Part shown: one piece after another, positions 7,226-14,603 of the stretch
How positions within the stretch are numbered: the stretch's first letter is position 1
Layout of the letters: every line of letters begins with the position of its first letter
Source: Anaeromyxobacter_A sp035636195
Lineage (GTDB): Bacteria > Myxococcota > Myxococcia > Myxococcales > Anaeromyxobacteraceae
DNA: 26,143 nucleotides
Direction of reading: 5' to 3'
NCBI GenBank assembly: GCA_035636195.1
Contig: DASPZP010000138.1
Span: 1 to 26,143 of the forward strand
Program-made: the position numbers and the translations under genes
Notes under the pieces: generated by a model
Seen by the model: the letters and a program-made list of their open reading frames with translations, nothing else
The model's database searches: none
What the model was told of the DNA's origin: nothing

Positions 7226-7639
7226 ATGAGCTCTCGCGCGTGGAACGAGGACATCGCCGTCGGCGTCGAGTCGATGGACGCCGAGCACCGGCTGCAGGTG
7301 GGGCTGGTGAGCGCGCTGGAGGAGCTCGTCCGGCGCGGCCAGGACGCCGAGCTCGTCGCACGCACCACGGCGCAGCTGGTGGACTTCACGAGTGTCCACT
7401 TCCTCTCCGAGGAGCTGATGATGCGGCTCTACGCCTATCCGGCGCACGACGCCCACAAGCTCGAGCACGGCCGGCTCACCGATCAGGTGGAGCAGATCCG
7501 GCATCGCCTGGAAGGTGGCGAGCACCCGTCGGCGCTCGCGGCCATGGACGAGCTACGCAGCTGGCTCGGGGACCATATCCACGCCATGGATCGGGCGTTC
7601 GCGAGCTGGTGCGAGAAGAACGGGATCCACCCGCGCTGA
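7226..7639 (+). CDS. Bacteriohemerythrin 2
   Basis: This 137-residue hemerythrin carries all seven di-iron ligands: His21 (DAEH), His58 and Glu62 (HFLSEE), His77 and His81 (HKLEH), His117 and Asp122 (HIHAMD). It starts with the classical W-N-E-D.AVGV..MD.EH opening that hemerythrin 1 lacks (that one has ILCGYRDIDAQH), so the two are related but not recent duplicates. A strong GGAGGAGG ribosome site lies 4 bases before the ATG. The protein is soluble with no extra domain. It ends exactly where the convergent DUF554 gene ends: the two stop codons abut as the palindrome TGATCA. It is probably co-expressed with hemerythrin 1 and the lipoprotein, although the strong ribosome site suggests it is translated more efficiently. 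Confidence 0.94.
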   Translation: MSSRAWNEDIAVGVESMDAEHRLQVGLVSALEELVRRGQDAELVARTTAQLVDFTSVHFLSEELMMRLYAYPAHDAHKLEHGRLTDQVEQIRHRLEGGEHPSALAAMDELRSWLGDHIHAMDRAFASWCEKNGIHPR

Positions 7640-8386
7640 TCAGCCGAGCGCCGCCTGCAGCAGCGGCGCCACCACCAGCGCCGGCAGCATCGCCCCCACC
7701 CGTACCCGCCGATCCTCGACGCCGAGGCCGCCGAGGAGCAGGTTGACGGCGATCCCCATGATGAGGAGCCCGCCCGTCCCGGAGACGAGGAGGACCCGCG
7801 GGTCGACGGCGGGGTCGGGCAGCGCCTGCGCCAGGCCGGCCGCGCCCAGGCTCAAACCTCCCTGCAGGACGCCCAGCACGAGCGCCGAGAAGCCGACGCC
7901 CACCCCGTAGACGCCGGCCAGCGCCACGGAGGCGATGCCGTCCAGCGTGGACTTGAGCACGAGGGTGCGGGAGTCGAAGGTGAGCCCGTTCTGGAGCGAG
8001 CCGACGATGGCCATGGGCCCGATGCAGAAGAGGAGGCTCGCGGTCACGAAACCTTCCGTGAAGCGGCCCGTGCCGCGGAAGCGCTGGCGGAGGACCTCGC
8101 CCAGGCTGGCGAGGCGCTCCTCGATCCGGGTGGCCTCGCCCAGCAGCGCGCCGGCCGCGAGGCTCACCAAGGCGAGGATGACGCCGGGGACCCGGCCGGC
8201 GTGGAGCCCGTCGAGCGCCCAGGCCATGCGCAGTCCGACGAGCAAGGTGGTGAGGCCGAGCACCTGCATGAGCGTCCGGCCCATGCGATCCGGTAGCCGG
8301 CCGCCCGCGGCGAGGCCCACCGCCGTGCCGGCCAGCACGGTGGCCATGTTGAGCCATGTGCCCGAGGTCCTGGCGAAGAGCTCCAT
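7640..8386 (-). CDS. DUF554 family integral membrane protein
   Basis: This 248-residue, very hydrophobic protein has about seven predicted membrane helices. It shows DUF554 (YdfK/YqgA type) hallmarks: an N-terminal TWLNMATVLAGTAVGLAAG segment, a central GFVTASLLFCIGPMAIVGSLQ(N/D)GL motif, and LKSTLDGIASVALA. The family is widespread and proposed to be a transporter, but its substrate is not established. The ATG at 8386 is preferred because it starts the conserved domain, and a GGGAG lies 12 bases upstream; the frame stays open to 8503 but that part is low-complexity. It follows the response regulator gene on the same strand with about 113 bases between. Confidence 0.9.
   Translation of the reverse strand: MELFARTSGTWLNMATVLAGTAVGLAAGGRLPDRMGRTLMQVLGLTTLLVGLRMAWALDGLHAGRVPGVILALVSLAAGALLGEATRIEERLASLGEVLRQRFRGTGRFTEGFVTASLLFCIGPMAIVGSLQNGLTFDSRTLVLKSTLDGIASVALAGVYGVGVGFSALVLGVLQGGLSLGAAGLAQALPDPAVDPRVLLVSGTGGLLIMGIAVNLLLGGLGVEDRRVRVGAMLPALVVAPLLQAALG
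7648..7669 (-). terminator. Perfect stem-loop at the hemerythrin/DUF554 convergent junction
   Basis: GCGCCGC (7648-7654) and GCGGCGC (7663-7669) form a 7-bp perfect stem with an 8-base loop, just past the hemerythrin 2 stop and inside the last codons of the DUF554 gene. A smaller palindrome GCTGATCAGC (7635-7644) holds both stop codons. There is no T-tract, so this is a candidate transcript-end structure rather than a textbook intrinsic terminator. It could serve either strand. Confidence 0.3.
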
Positions 8387-8499
8387 CGTCGTCGTCCGCT
8401 CCCATGCGCGCCGCCGGCCGGAGAGGCGGCGGGGGGCGGATTGTAGAGCAGACGGGGCCCGGCGCGAAAAGGACGTCGCGGGACCGCTGCTTCGCTCCT

Positions 8500-8928
8500 T
8501 CAATGGGCGCAGAGCCGCGCGACCTCGTGATCCAGGCGGCTCAGGTCGAAGGGCTTCTGAAGATACACGTCGGCGTCGGCCGGGGCCTGCGATGTGATCG
8601 CGCTCGTCACGAGCACCGGCATGCCCTGGAACTTGGGGTCGGCGCGCAGGCGGGAGAGGAAGGTCCAGCCGTCCATCCGCGGCATCATGAGGTCGAGCAC
8701 GATCGCGTTCGGCTCCAGGCCGTCCGCCAGCAGCTCGAGCGCATCCTGACCGTCCGCCGCCACCGCCACCTGGTAGCCGGACAGCTCGAGCAGCTCGGCC
8801 AGGGCCGTGCGGATGCTCTCGTCGTCGTCGATGACGAGCACGAGCGACTTCGGCGCTTCCCTCAGCGCCCGCTCGGGGTCCAGCTCGGGAGGCGCGCGCC
8901 TCTTCTGTTCGACAGATTCCATGCGCAT
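8500..8928 (-). CDS. Single-domain (CheY-like) response regulator
   Basis: This 142-residue protein has one receiver domain and no output domain. The acidic pocket is D34-D35-D36 (VIDDDES), the phosphoacceptor is D79 in IVLDLMMP, the switch Thr/Ser is at 108-109, and the conserved lysine is K125 in LQKPF. About 27 residues of charged N-terminal extension precede the receiver. Such proteins relay phosphate or act by protein-protein contact, as CheY and DivK do. No kinase is adjacent on this strand; the large kinase 1.2 kb away (10106-13315) lacks its own receiver and could be a partner, which is inference only. The start is ATG at 8928, 192 bases from the divergent bactofilin gene. Confidence 0.92.
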   Translation of the reverse strand: MRMESVEQKRRAPPELDPERALREAPKSLVLVIDDDESIRTALAELLELSGYQVAVAADGQDALELLADGLEPNAIVLDLMMPRMDGWTFLSRLRADPKFQGMPVLVTSAITSQAPADADVYLQKPFDLSRLDHEVARLCAH

Positions 8929-9120
8929 CGGGGGCCGACCCTTACGAACAAGGTGTTGACGCGCCCCGGTAATACAAGGGGTACCGGAGCGGCCAGGTAT
9001 GGTGGGACCCGACTGCTCGGGCCCTCATGCCGGAATGTCGCCCCGCGCTGGCGTGTAGGTGGAAAGCTCGCCCGGGCTTTCCCGTCGAGTCCTCACGCAG
9101 GAATTGCACGAGAGGCGCCC

Positions 9121-9648
9121 ATGGCTTTGTGGAACAAGCAGGAGCCGTCCCCGGGACCGACCGGCGCTGTGCCCGCTTCGGCCCCCAGTGCCTCGCCCGC
9201 ACCCAAGCTCGAGGAGCGCGCCGCCATGGCGGAGACGACGCGACCAGAGCTCCCGGCGAGCAGCGCCGCCGGCGGGACCAGCGACCTGCTGCTCGGGGCG
9301 GGCGCGGAGTTCGAGGGCAAGCTGACGTTCAAGGGGACCGTCCGCATCGACGCGCGGTTCACAGGCTCGATCGTGACGAACGACGTGCTCGTCGTCGGCG
9401 AGCACGCCCGCATGAACGCCGAGATCACGTGCGGCACGGTCGTGGTGATGGGCGAGGTGAACGGGAACGTCAAAGCGAAGAGCGCGGTCGAGCTGCACCG
9501 CACGGCGAAGGTCCGCGGCGACATCGAGACACCCTCGCTGATGATCGAGAAGGGCGCCATGCTCCAGGGCGCGGTGAAGATGGCCGACGCCAACCAGGGC
9601 GCGCCCGTGAAGCCGCTCTCCATGGCCGGGGCGGCCAGCTCGAAGTAG
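9121..9648 (+). CDS. Bactofilin family cytoskeletal protein
   Basis: This 175-residue protein has an unstructured Pro/Ala-rich N-terminus (1-52), a central beta-helix bactofilin domain (about 53-150), and a short disordered tail. The domain shows the regular hydrophobic/Gly/Val ladder of the family: GAEFEGKLTFKGTVRIDARF, then TCGTVVVMGEVNGNV and VELHRTAKVRGDI. Bactofilins polymerise without nucleotide into filaments near the membrane and organise cell shape, chromosome segregation or polar machinery, notably in myxobacteria. The ATG at 9121 is preceded by GAGAGG. The frame is open far upstream but that part reads antisense to the response regulator. The gene appears monocistronic. Confidence 0.93.
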   Translation: MALWNKQEPSPGPTGAVPASAPSASPAPKLEERAAMAETTRPELPASSAAGGTSDLLLGAGAEFEGKLTFKGTVRIDARFTGSIVTNDVLVVGEHARMNAEITCGTVVVMGEVNGNVKAKSAVELHRTAKVRGDIETPSLMIEKGAMLQGAVKMADANQGAPVKPLSMAGAASSK

Positions 9649-9687
9649 CTCTCCCCCGCCCGGACCTCCTCACGCCGATCGCCGCCC

Positions 9688-9705
9688 CGGCCCTTGCGCG
9701 GGCCG
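9688..9705 (+). terminator. GC-rich stem-loop downstream of the bactofilin gene
   Basis: CGGCCC (9688-9693) and GGGCCG (9700-9705) form a perfect 6-bp stem with a TTGCGC loop, 40 bases after the bactofilin stop. No T-run follows. Position suggests an RNA 3'-end hairpin; the call is weak because of the high GC background. Confidence 0.3.
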
Positions 9706-9733
9706 CCGGCGGAGCGGTCGGTTCGACATCCCA

Positions 9734-9767
9734 CATTGCGTGATACGCATCGTGATCCCCATCGTGA
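9734..9767 (+). promoter_or_regulatory. Tandem CAT(..)CGTGA repeats ahead of the kinase operon
   Basis: CATCGTGA occurs at 9748-9755 and again at 9760-9767, a 12-base period, and a relaxed copy CATTGCGTGA precedes them at 9734-9743. Direct repeats with near-helical spacing are typical of response-regulator binding sites. They lie 16-50 bases before the response-regulator fragment and 120-150 bases before the small membrane protein and kinase genes. Function is inferred from spacing only. Confidence 0.3.
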
Positions 9768-9783
9768 GAGCGGGGGTACGGCG

Positions 9784-9885
9784 ATGCTCGTCGTGGACGA
9801 GGGCGACGATATCCGCGCGAGGCTGCAGCTCGCCCGGGTGACCTGGCACGGCGGCGGGGTCTTGGCTGCCGCGACCCCGGACTGA
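9784..9885 (+). pseudogene. Response-regulator receiver fragment (first about 33 residues only)
   Basis: A 33-codon frame starts MLVVDEGDDIRARLQLARVT and ends at an early TGA. It matches the opening of a CheY-like receiver (normally hLVVDD..DIR..L...L...G..V..A), through beta-1, alpha-1 and the start of beta-2, then stops before the phosphoacceptor. The second acidic residue is E instead of D and the following position is G. The most likely reading is the decayed 5' end of a response regulator gene that once headed the kinase operon. A functional micro-peptide cannot be excluded. A G-rich stretch precedes the ATG, and the next gene starts 2 bases after its stop. Confidence 0.5.
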
Positions 9886-9887
9886 GT

Positions 9888-10109
9888 ATGCGCGAGCTCC
9901 GCGCCCCGGATCCCTCCTCGCGGCACCGGGCCTTCGCCGCCGGACTGCTGGTGATCGGGCTCCTCCTTTTCACCTGGCCCATCGTCCGCGCACCGGCCCT
10001 GCAGCTCGTCCCCGCCTACCTCCATCTCCTCGGGTCCTGGGCGCTCGTGATCGCAGCGATCTTCGTGATGGCGAGGGCGCTCCGGCCCACCACGCGGGGG
10101 CGGACGTGA
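9888..10109 (+). CDS. Small two-helix membrane protein preceding the sensor kinase
   Basis: This 73-residue protein has two clear hydrophobic helices, about residues 16-34 (AAGLLVIGLLLFTWPIV) and 43-65 (AYLHLLGSWALVIAAIFVMARAL), with basic ends. It overlaps the kinase gene by 4 bases (GTGA), so the two are translationally coupled and probably act together. I do not know a named family. Given the partner's sodium-symporter module, it may act as a small accessory subunit comparable in position to the small subunits of some symporters; that is inference. The start ATG at 9888 comes just after the stop of the response-regulator fragment. Confidence 0.75.
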   Translation: MRELRAPDPSSRHRAFAAGLLVIGLLLFTWPIVRAPALQLVPAYLHLLGSWALVIAAIFVMARALRPTTRGRT

Positions 10110-13100
10110 GTGGCCTCGGGGTCCCCCTCGCGATCGTCACGGCCTACGTGGGCGTGCTGGTCGCCGCGGCCGCCTGGGGCGAGCGGCAGGAAGCGCGCGG
10201 GCGCCGGATCGTGTCCAACCGGCTCGTCTACTCCCTCTCCATCTCGGTGTACGCGACGAGCTGGACCTTCTACGGCAGCGTAGGCTTCGCCGCTCGAAAC
10301 GGGCTCCTGTTCCTGACGGTGTACCTGGGCCCGACCTTGTGCGCGATCGCATGGTGGTGGATGCTCCGCGGGCTGGTCCGGCTCAAGGAGCACCAACGGA
10401 TCGCGGGGCTCGCGGATCTGCTCTCGCTCCGGTACGCAAGGTCGCAGCGGGTCGCGCTGCTCGTGACCGGGGTGGCGGTGGTCGGGCTCGTGCCCTACCT
10501 GGCCCTGCAGCTGAAGACGATGGTCGCGACGCTGGCGATCGTCGCCGGCGACACCTCGTCGTATCCCGAGGCCGACAGTCGGGTCGGACCACCCCTCGTC
10601 GTCCTGATGCTGGCGTTCACGATCGCATTCGGGCTGCGCCGGCTGCGCCCCACGGAGCGGCACCCGGGCTTGGTCCTCGCGCTCGCCATCGAGTGCGTGG
10701 TGAAGCTGGTCGCGTTCATCGCGGCCGGGGCCTTCATCACCTGGGGGCTCTTCCATGGCCCGGGCGACATCTTCCGGCGCGCGGGAATCCCTGGATCGCC
10801 CGCGCCCGACCTGCTCGGCGGGCAAGGCGTCCTCACCTGGCTCTCGCACCTCCTCCTCTCCGGAGTGGCGGTCGTGCTCCTGCCCCGGCAGTTCCACGTC
10901 GAGGTGGTCGAGTGCGCCGACGAGGATCACGTCCGCACGGCGAGCTGGGTATTTCCGCTCTACCTCCTGGCGATCAACCTCTTCGTGCTCCCGGTCGCGC
11001 TCGCCGGGCTCTTGCTGGGCCACCCCACCAGCGCGGCCGACACGTTCCTGCTCCGGCTACCGCTCGACGCGGGCCGCCCGCTCCTCTCCTGGCTCGTGTT
11101 CCTGGGTGGTTTCTCGGCGGGGATCGGGATGGTGGTCGTCGAGACGACCGCGCTCGCCACCATGTTCTCGAACCACGTGGTGATGCCGGCCGCGGAGCGC
11201 TTCGCGGCCCTGGGCGGGCTCCGCCGGCGGATCCTGGCGGTCCGCTGGGTCGCGGCGGCGGTCATCCTCCTCGCCGCGTCCGGCTACGAGCGCCTCTTCG
11301 GCCAGGAGTACCCCCTCTCGTCGCTCGGCTTCATCTCGTTCGCGGCCGTGCTCCAGCTCGCGCCACCCCTGCTCGGCGGCCTCTGGAACGGTGCGAGCCG
11401 GACGGGCGCGCTGGCGGGGCTCGGAGCGGGGCTCCTCGCGTGGTTCTACACCCTCGTGGTGCCGGTGATGGCACACTCCGGATGGCTTCCGGCCTCGCTC
11501 ATGACGGAGGGACCGTTCGGCCTCCAGGCCCTCAGACCCGAGGCGCTCTTCGATCTCCACCTCGATCCCGTGTCGAACGCGGTGTTCTGGTCACTCCTCG
11601 CCAACGGCGCGGCGTTCCTGGGGGGGTCGCTCCTCTTCCCGCCGCACCCCGAGGAGATCGGATTGGCCGGCTGGCCCCAGGGCGCGCTCCCGCCGCCCGA
11701 CGTTCCCGTGACGGCCGCCGCGCCGCCGCTCGTCCGCGCCGCCGAGAAGCGCGACCGCGCGGCGGCGCTCCTCGCGCGCTACCACGGCGCCGAGGACGGC
11801 CGCCGCCTCGCGGACGCCTGCCTCGCGAAGGTGACCTCGGAGCCGGCAGGGATGCTCTCCGCGCTGCAGCTGGCCGAGCTACAGGCGCAGGTCGAGACGG
11901 CGCTCGCCGCTGCCATCGGGACGCCGGGAGCGCGCGCGGCGGTCCAGCGGGATCCGCTCGTCACGGCGCAGGAGTCCCGGGACGTGTCGGCCGCCTACGC
12001 GGAGATCCTCGCCTCCCTGAACGTCTCCCCGGCCGAGCTGCAGCGGAAGATCGACTATCACCGGGAGCGAGAGCGGCTCCTCGCGCGGGACGTGGCGCAC
12101 CAGCGCTTCCTGTCCGGCGTGAGCGGCCTCCTGGCCGCGTCGCTCGATCTCGAGGCGACCGCTCGTACCGCGGTGCGCCTCCCCGTGCCGATCCTGGCGG
12201 ACGCGGCGCTCCTCTGGATCGGCCCAGCCCACGGGCAGCCCCCACGAGCCTGGTTCGCGCACGTGGACGCCACGGTCGAGAGCGCCGGCGCAACCGCGGC
12301 GGACCAGCTCGCGGGCTCGCTCGCGAGCGCCGAGCGCGTCGTCTGGGCGGTCGCCCGCCGCCGCCCCTTCATCGCCCGCCCGCCCGTCCCGCCTGCCTGG
12401 CCGCCGGCGCTCGCGGCGCACCTGCCGAACGGCGGCGAGGTGACGATCCCGCTCGTCGGCGCGAGCGCCGTGCTCGGCACGCTCTCGCTCTTCGTCGACC
12501 CCGCGACGACGCTGCGCCCGGCAGACGATCTCGGCATCGCGGAGGAGCTCTCCCGGCGGCTCGCCCTCGCGATCGAGAACGCCCGGCTCTATCAGCAGGC
12601 GGAGGTGGCGATCCGGGCCCGGGACGAGTTTCTCGCGGTCGCGTCGCACGAGCTCAAGACGCCGCTCACCCCGCTGCGACTCAAGATCCAGATGCTCCAG
12701 CGGCTCGTCGCCCACGGCGATCTCGCGCGGGTCCCCCGGGACAAGCTCGAGCAGCTGTTCGGCGGGGCGGAGGGCCAGGTGGTCCGGTTGGTCGGCCTGG
12801 TCGACGACCTCCTCGACGTCACGCGCCTCACCACGAACCGCCTGAAGCTCCACCCCGAGCTCATCGACCTCTCCGCCGTCGCGCGCGACGTGCTCGAGCG
12901 CCACGCGGCCGAGGCGCTCCAGGCCGGCTGCCAGGTGCTGCTCGCCACGGCGAAGCCGGCGCTCGGGTCGTGGGACCGGCTCCGCATGGAGCAGGTGCTC
13001 ACGAACCTCCTCACGAACGCGTTCAAGTATGCGCCGGGGACCGAGGTGCGGATCTCGGTGGACGCGGACGACCTTCGCGCGCGGCTGGTGGTGCACGACG

Positions 13101-13315
13101 AGGGGCCGGGCATCGCGCCCCTGGATCAGGAGCGCATCTTCCGGGCGTTCGAGCGCGCGGTGCGGTTGATGGAGGTGAGCGGGTTCGGGCTCGGCCTCTT
13201 CATCGTGCGGCAGATCGTGGAGGCGCACGGCGGCACCGTCCGGCTCGATAGCCAGGTGGGGCGCGGGAGCACCTTCCGGATCGATCTGCCGCGAGCGCCG
13301 CCCGCGCAGGCGTGA
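10106..13315 (+). CDS. Sodium:solute symporter-type sensor histidine kinase (CbrA-like) with GAF domain
   Basis: This 1069-residue membrane protein has, in order, an SLC5/sodium:solute symporter module of about 12-13 helices (1-510), a helical linker at about 540-640 that fits a STAC-type connector, and a GAF-like domain at about 665-825. A HisKA domain follows with phospho-His848 in ASHELKTPLTPLR, then an HATPase_c domain: N box around N966/N971 (NLLTNAFKYA), G1 at DEGPGIA with D998, and G2 at GFGLGLFI (1026-1033). There is no C-terminal receiver and no intact response regulator next to it. CbrA-type kinases sense or transport a solute and control carbon or nitrogen use; the ligand here is unknown. 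The GTG start overlaps the stop of the small membrane protein. The downstream transporter gene is convergent, 10 bases away. Confidence 0.93.
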   Translation: MSGLGVPLAIVTAYVGVLVAAAAWGERQEARGRRIVSNRLVYSLSISVYATSWTFYGSVGFAARNGLLFLTVYLGPTLCAIAWWWMLRGLVRLKEHQRIAGLADLLSLRYARSQRVALLVTGVAVVGLVPYLALQLKTMVATLAIVAGDTSSYPEADSRVGPPLVVLMLAFTIAFGLRRLRPTERHPGLVLALAIECVVKLVAFIAAGAFITWGLFHGPGDIFRRAGIPGSPAPDLLGGQGVLTWLSHLLLSGVAVVLLPRQFHVEVVECADEDHVRTASWVFPLYLLAINLFVLPVALAGLLLGHPTSAADTFLLRLPLDAGRPLLSWLVFLGGFSAGIGMVVVETTALATMFSNHVVMPAAERFAALGGLRRRILAVRWVAAAVILLAASGYERLFGQEYPLSSLGFISFAAVLQLAPPLLGGLWNGASRTGALAGLGAGLLAWFYTLVVPVMAHSGWLPASLMTEGPFGLQALRPEALFDLHLDPVSNAVFWSLLANGAAFLGGSLLFPPHPEEIGLAGWPQGALPPPDVPVTAAAPPLVRAAEKRDRAAALLARYHGAEDGRRLADACLAKVTSEPAGMLSALQLAELQAQVETALAAAIGTPGARAAVQRDPLVTAQESRDVSAAYAEILASLNVSPAELQRKIDYHRERERLLARDVAHQRFLSGVSGLLAASLDLEATARTAVRLPVPILADAALLWIGPAHGQPPRAWFAHVDATVESAGATAADQLAGSLASAERVVWAVARRRPFIARPPVPPAWPPALAAHLPNGGEVTIPLVGASAVLGTLSLFVDPATTLRPADDLGIAEELSRRLALAIENARLYQQAEVAIRARDEFLAVASHELKTPLTPLRLKIQMLQRLVAHGDLARVPRDKLEQLFGGAEGQVVRLVGLVDDLLDVTRLTTNRLKLHPELIDLSAVARDVLERHAAEALQAGCQVLLATAKPALGSWDRLRMEQVLTNLLTNAFKYAPGTEVRISVDADDLRARLVVHDEGPGIAPLDQERIFRAFERAVRLMEVSGFGLGLFIVRQIVEAHGGTVRLDSQVGRGSTFRIDLPRAPPAQA

Positions 13316-13332
13316 CGCGTCGTCCTCACGCC
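13309..13332. terminator. Perfect stem-loop spanning the kinase/transporter convergent stops
   Basis: GGCGTGA (13309-13315) and TCACGCC (13326-13332) are exact inverted repeats with a 10-base loop. Each arm is the end of one gene: both reading frames finish in GCG TGA. RNA from either strand would fold at its own stop codon. No T-tract is present, so a bidirectional terminator is only a candidate; part of the symmetry follows from both genes ending in the same codons. Confidence 0.35.
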
Positions 13333-14603
13333 GCCTCGGAGTCCACCTTCTTCCCGACGCGGATCGTGATCTCGCGCTGCGGGATCTTCACCGACACGTC
13401 CACGTAGCTGAAGGCGGCGAGGAGGAAGGCGAAGGCGACCAGCGCGCCTGCCACGTTGTAGGCGCCGGCGTAGGAGCCGGTCGCGTCGGCGATGCGCCCT
13501 GCCAGCATGGGTCCGACGACGCCGCCCACCCCCCAGGCCGTGAAGAGGATGCCGTAGTTGAGGCCGAGGTTCTTCGTCCCCCAGCGGTCGGCGGCCGTGG
13601 AGGGGAAGAGCGACAGGCAGGCGCCGTAGCTGAAGCCCACCACCGCGGCGCCCACCACGAAGCCGGCGATGCTGGTGAAGTTCGAGAAGAGGAACATCGC
13701 GAGCGCCTGCAGCACGCAGACGAGGCCGATCGTGACCACCCGGCCCACGTAGTCGGAGACGACCCCGGCCACGACGCGCCCGCCGGCGTTGAAGCAGGCG
13801 AGCAGCGCCACGAAGACGAACCCGATCTTGACCGTGTTCCCCGACTGGACCGCGACGATCCTCGCCATGTGCCCGATGATCATGAGGCCGGCGGTGGCGG
13901 CGCAGGCGAACTGCAGCCAGAGCGACCAGAACATCGGAGTCCGGATCATCTCGCGCCACGTGCTGTCGGGCCGCGCCGCGTCGAGCGCGGCCGCGACGCC
14001 GCTCGCCTTCGCGACCCGCGGCACGGCGGGGTTGCGGATGAGCTGCGCGCAGGCGGTGGCGGTGACCAGAAAGGCGAGCCCGAGGAGGCGGAAGGAAGTG
14101 CCGATCCCGTAAGTCGTGAGGAGGTGCTTCGAGAGGGGAGCGATGTACACCGGCGCGACCCCGAAGCCCGCCACGACGAGCCCGGTGATGAGGCCCTTCT
14201 TCTCGGGTGGGAACCACTTCACGGCGGCCGGGGTAGCCGCGGCGTAGCCGAGGCCGAAGCCGGTACCACCCAGGACCCCGAAGCCGAGCAGCGCGGGGGC
14301 CACCGAGCCGGGGCTGGCGAAGCTCGCCACGATGAGGCCGAGCCCGGTGAGCACCCCGCCCGCGGAGGCCACCACCCGCGGTCCGAGCCGGTCCTGCAGC
14401 CGGCCGGCCGGGATCATCATGATCGCGAAGAAGGCGATGGCGATCGTGTACGGGAGCGTCGCCTGCGTCTTGGTCCAGCCGAACCCACCCTTCTCGATGG
14501 GCTCGACGAGCTGCTTCGAGAAGACGCTCCACGCGTACAGGATACCGAGCGCGAGGTTGAGCCCCATTCCCGCCAGCGTGACCACCCAACCTGTTCGCTT
14601 CAT
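13326..14603 (-). CDS. OFA (oxalate/formate antiporter) family MFS transporter
   Basis: This 425-residue, 12-helix major facilitator protein has the OFA-type opening GMGLNLALGILYAWSVFSKQL and the loop GRLQDRLGPRVV after helix 2 (MFS signature). It also has a GFGLGYAAATPAAVKWFPPEKKGLITGL segment and a second-half FNAGGRVVAGVVSDYVGR, all characteristic of this family. Members exchange or take up small carboxylates such as oxalate, formate, lactate or pyruvate; the substrate here is not determined. A carboxylate transporter in the same window as glycolate oxidase is suggestive but they are 8 kb apart. I chose the ATG at 14603 because GAGGGG lies just before it and the conserved domain begins there. 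The frame continues upstream without a stop into an unrelated domain, described separately. Confidence 0.92.
   Translation of the reverse strand: MKRTGWVVTLAGMGLNLALGILYAWSVFSKQLVEPIEKGGFGWTKTQATLPYTIAIAFFAIMMIPAGRLQDRLGPRVVASAGGVLTGLGLIVASFASPGSVAPALLGFGVLGGTGFGLGYAAATPAAVKWFPPEKKGLITGLVVAGFGVAPVYIAPLSKHLLTTYGIGTSFRLLGLAFLVTATACAQLIRNPAVPRVAKASGVAAALDAARPDSTWREMIRTPMFWSLWLQFACAATAGLMIIGHMARIVAVQSGNTVKIGFVFVALLACFNAGGRVVAGVVSDYVGRVVTIGLVCVLQALAMFLFSNFTSIAGFVVGAAVVGFSYGACLSLFPSTAADRWGTKNLGLNYGILFTAWGVGGVVGPMLAGRIADATGSYAGAYNVAGALVAFAFLLAAFSYVDVSVKIPQREITIRVGKKVDSEAA

Noticed and set aside
8956..8986. TTGACG as a -35 box for the bactofilin gene
   Set aside because: No acceptable -10 hexamer at 16-18 bases; nearby TAATAC is only 8 bases away.
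10339..13251. 970-codon frame overlapping the sensor kinase, and a 449-codon antisense frame
   Set aside because: Arg/Ala/Pro-rich with no motif; the kinase frame carries all H, N, G1 and G2 boxes.
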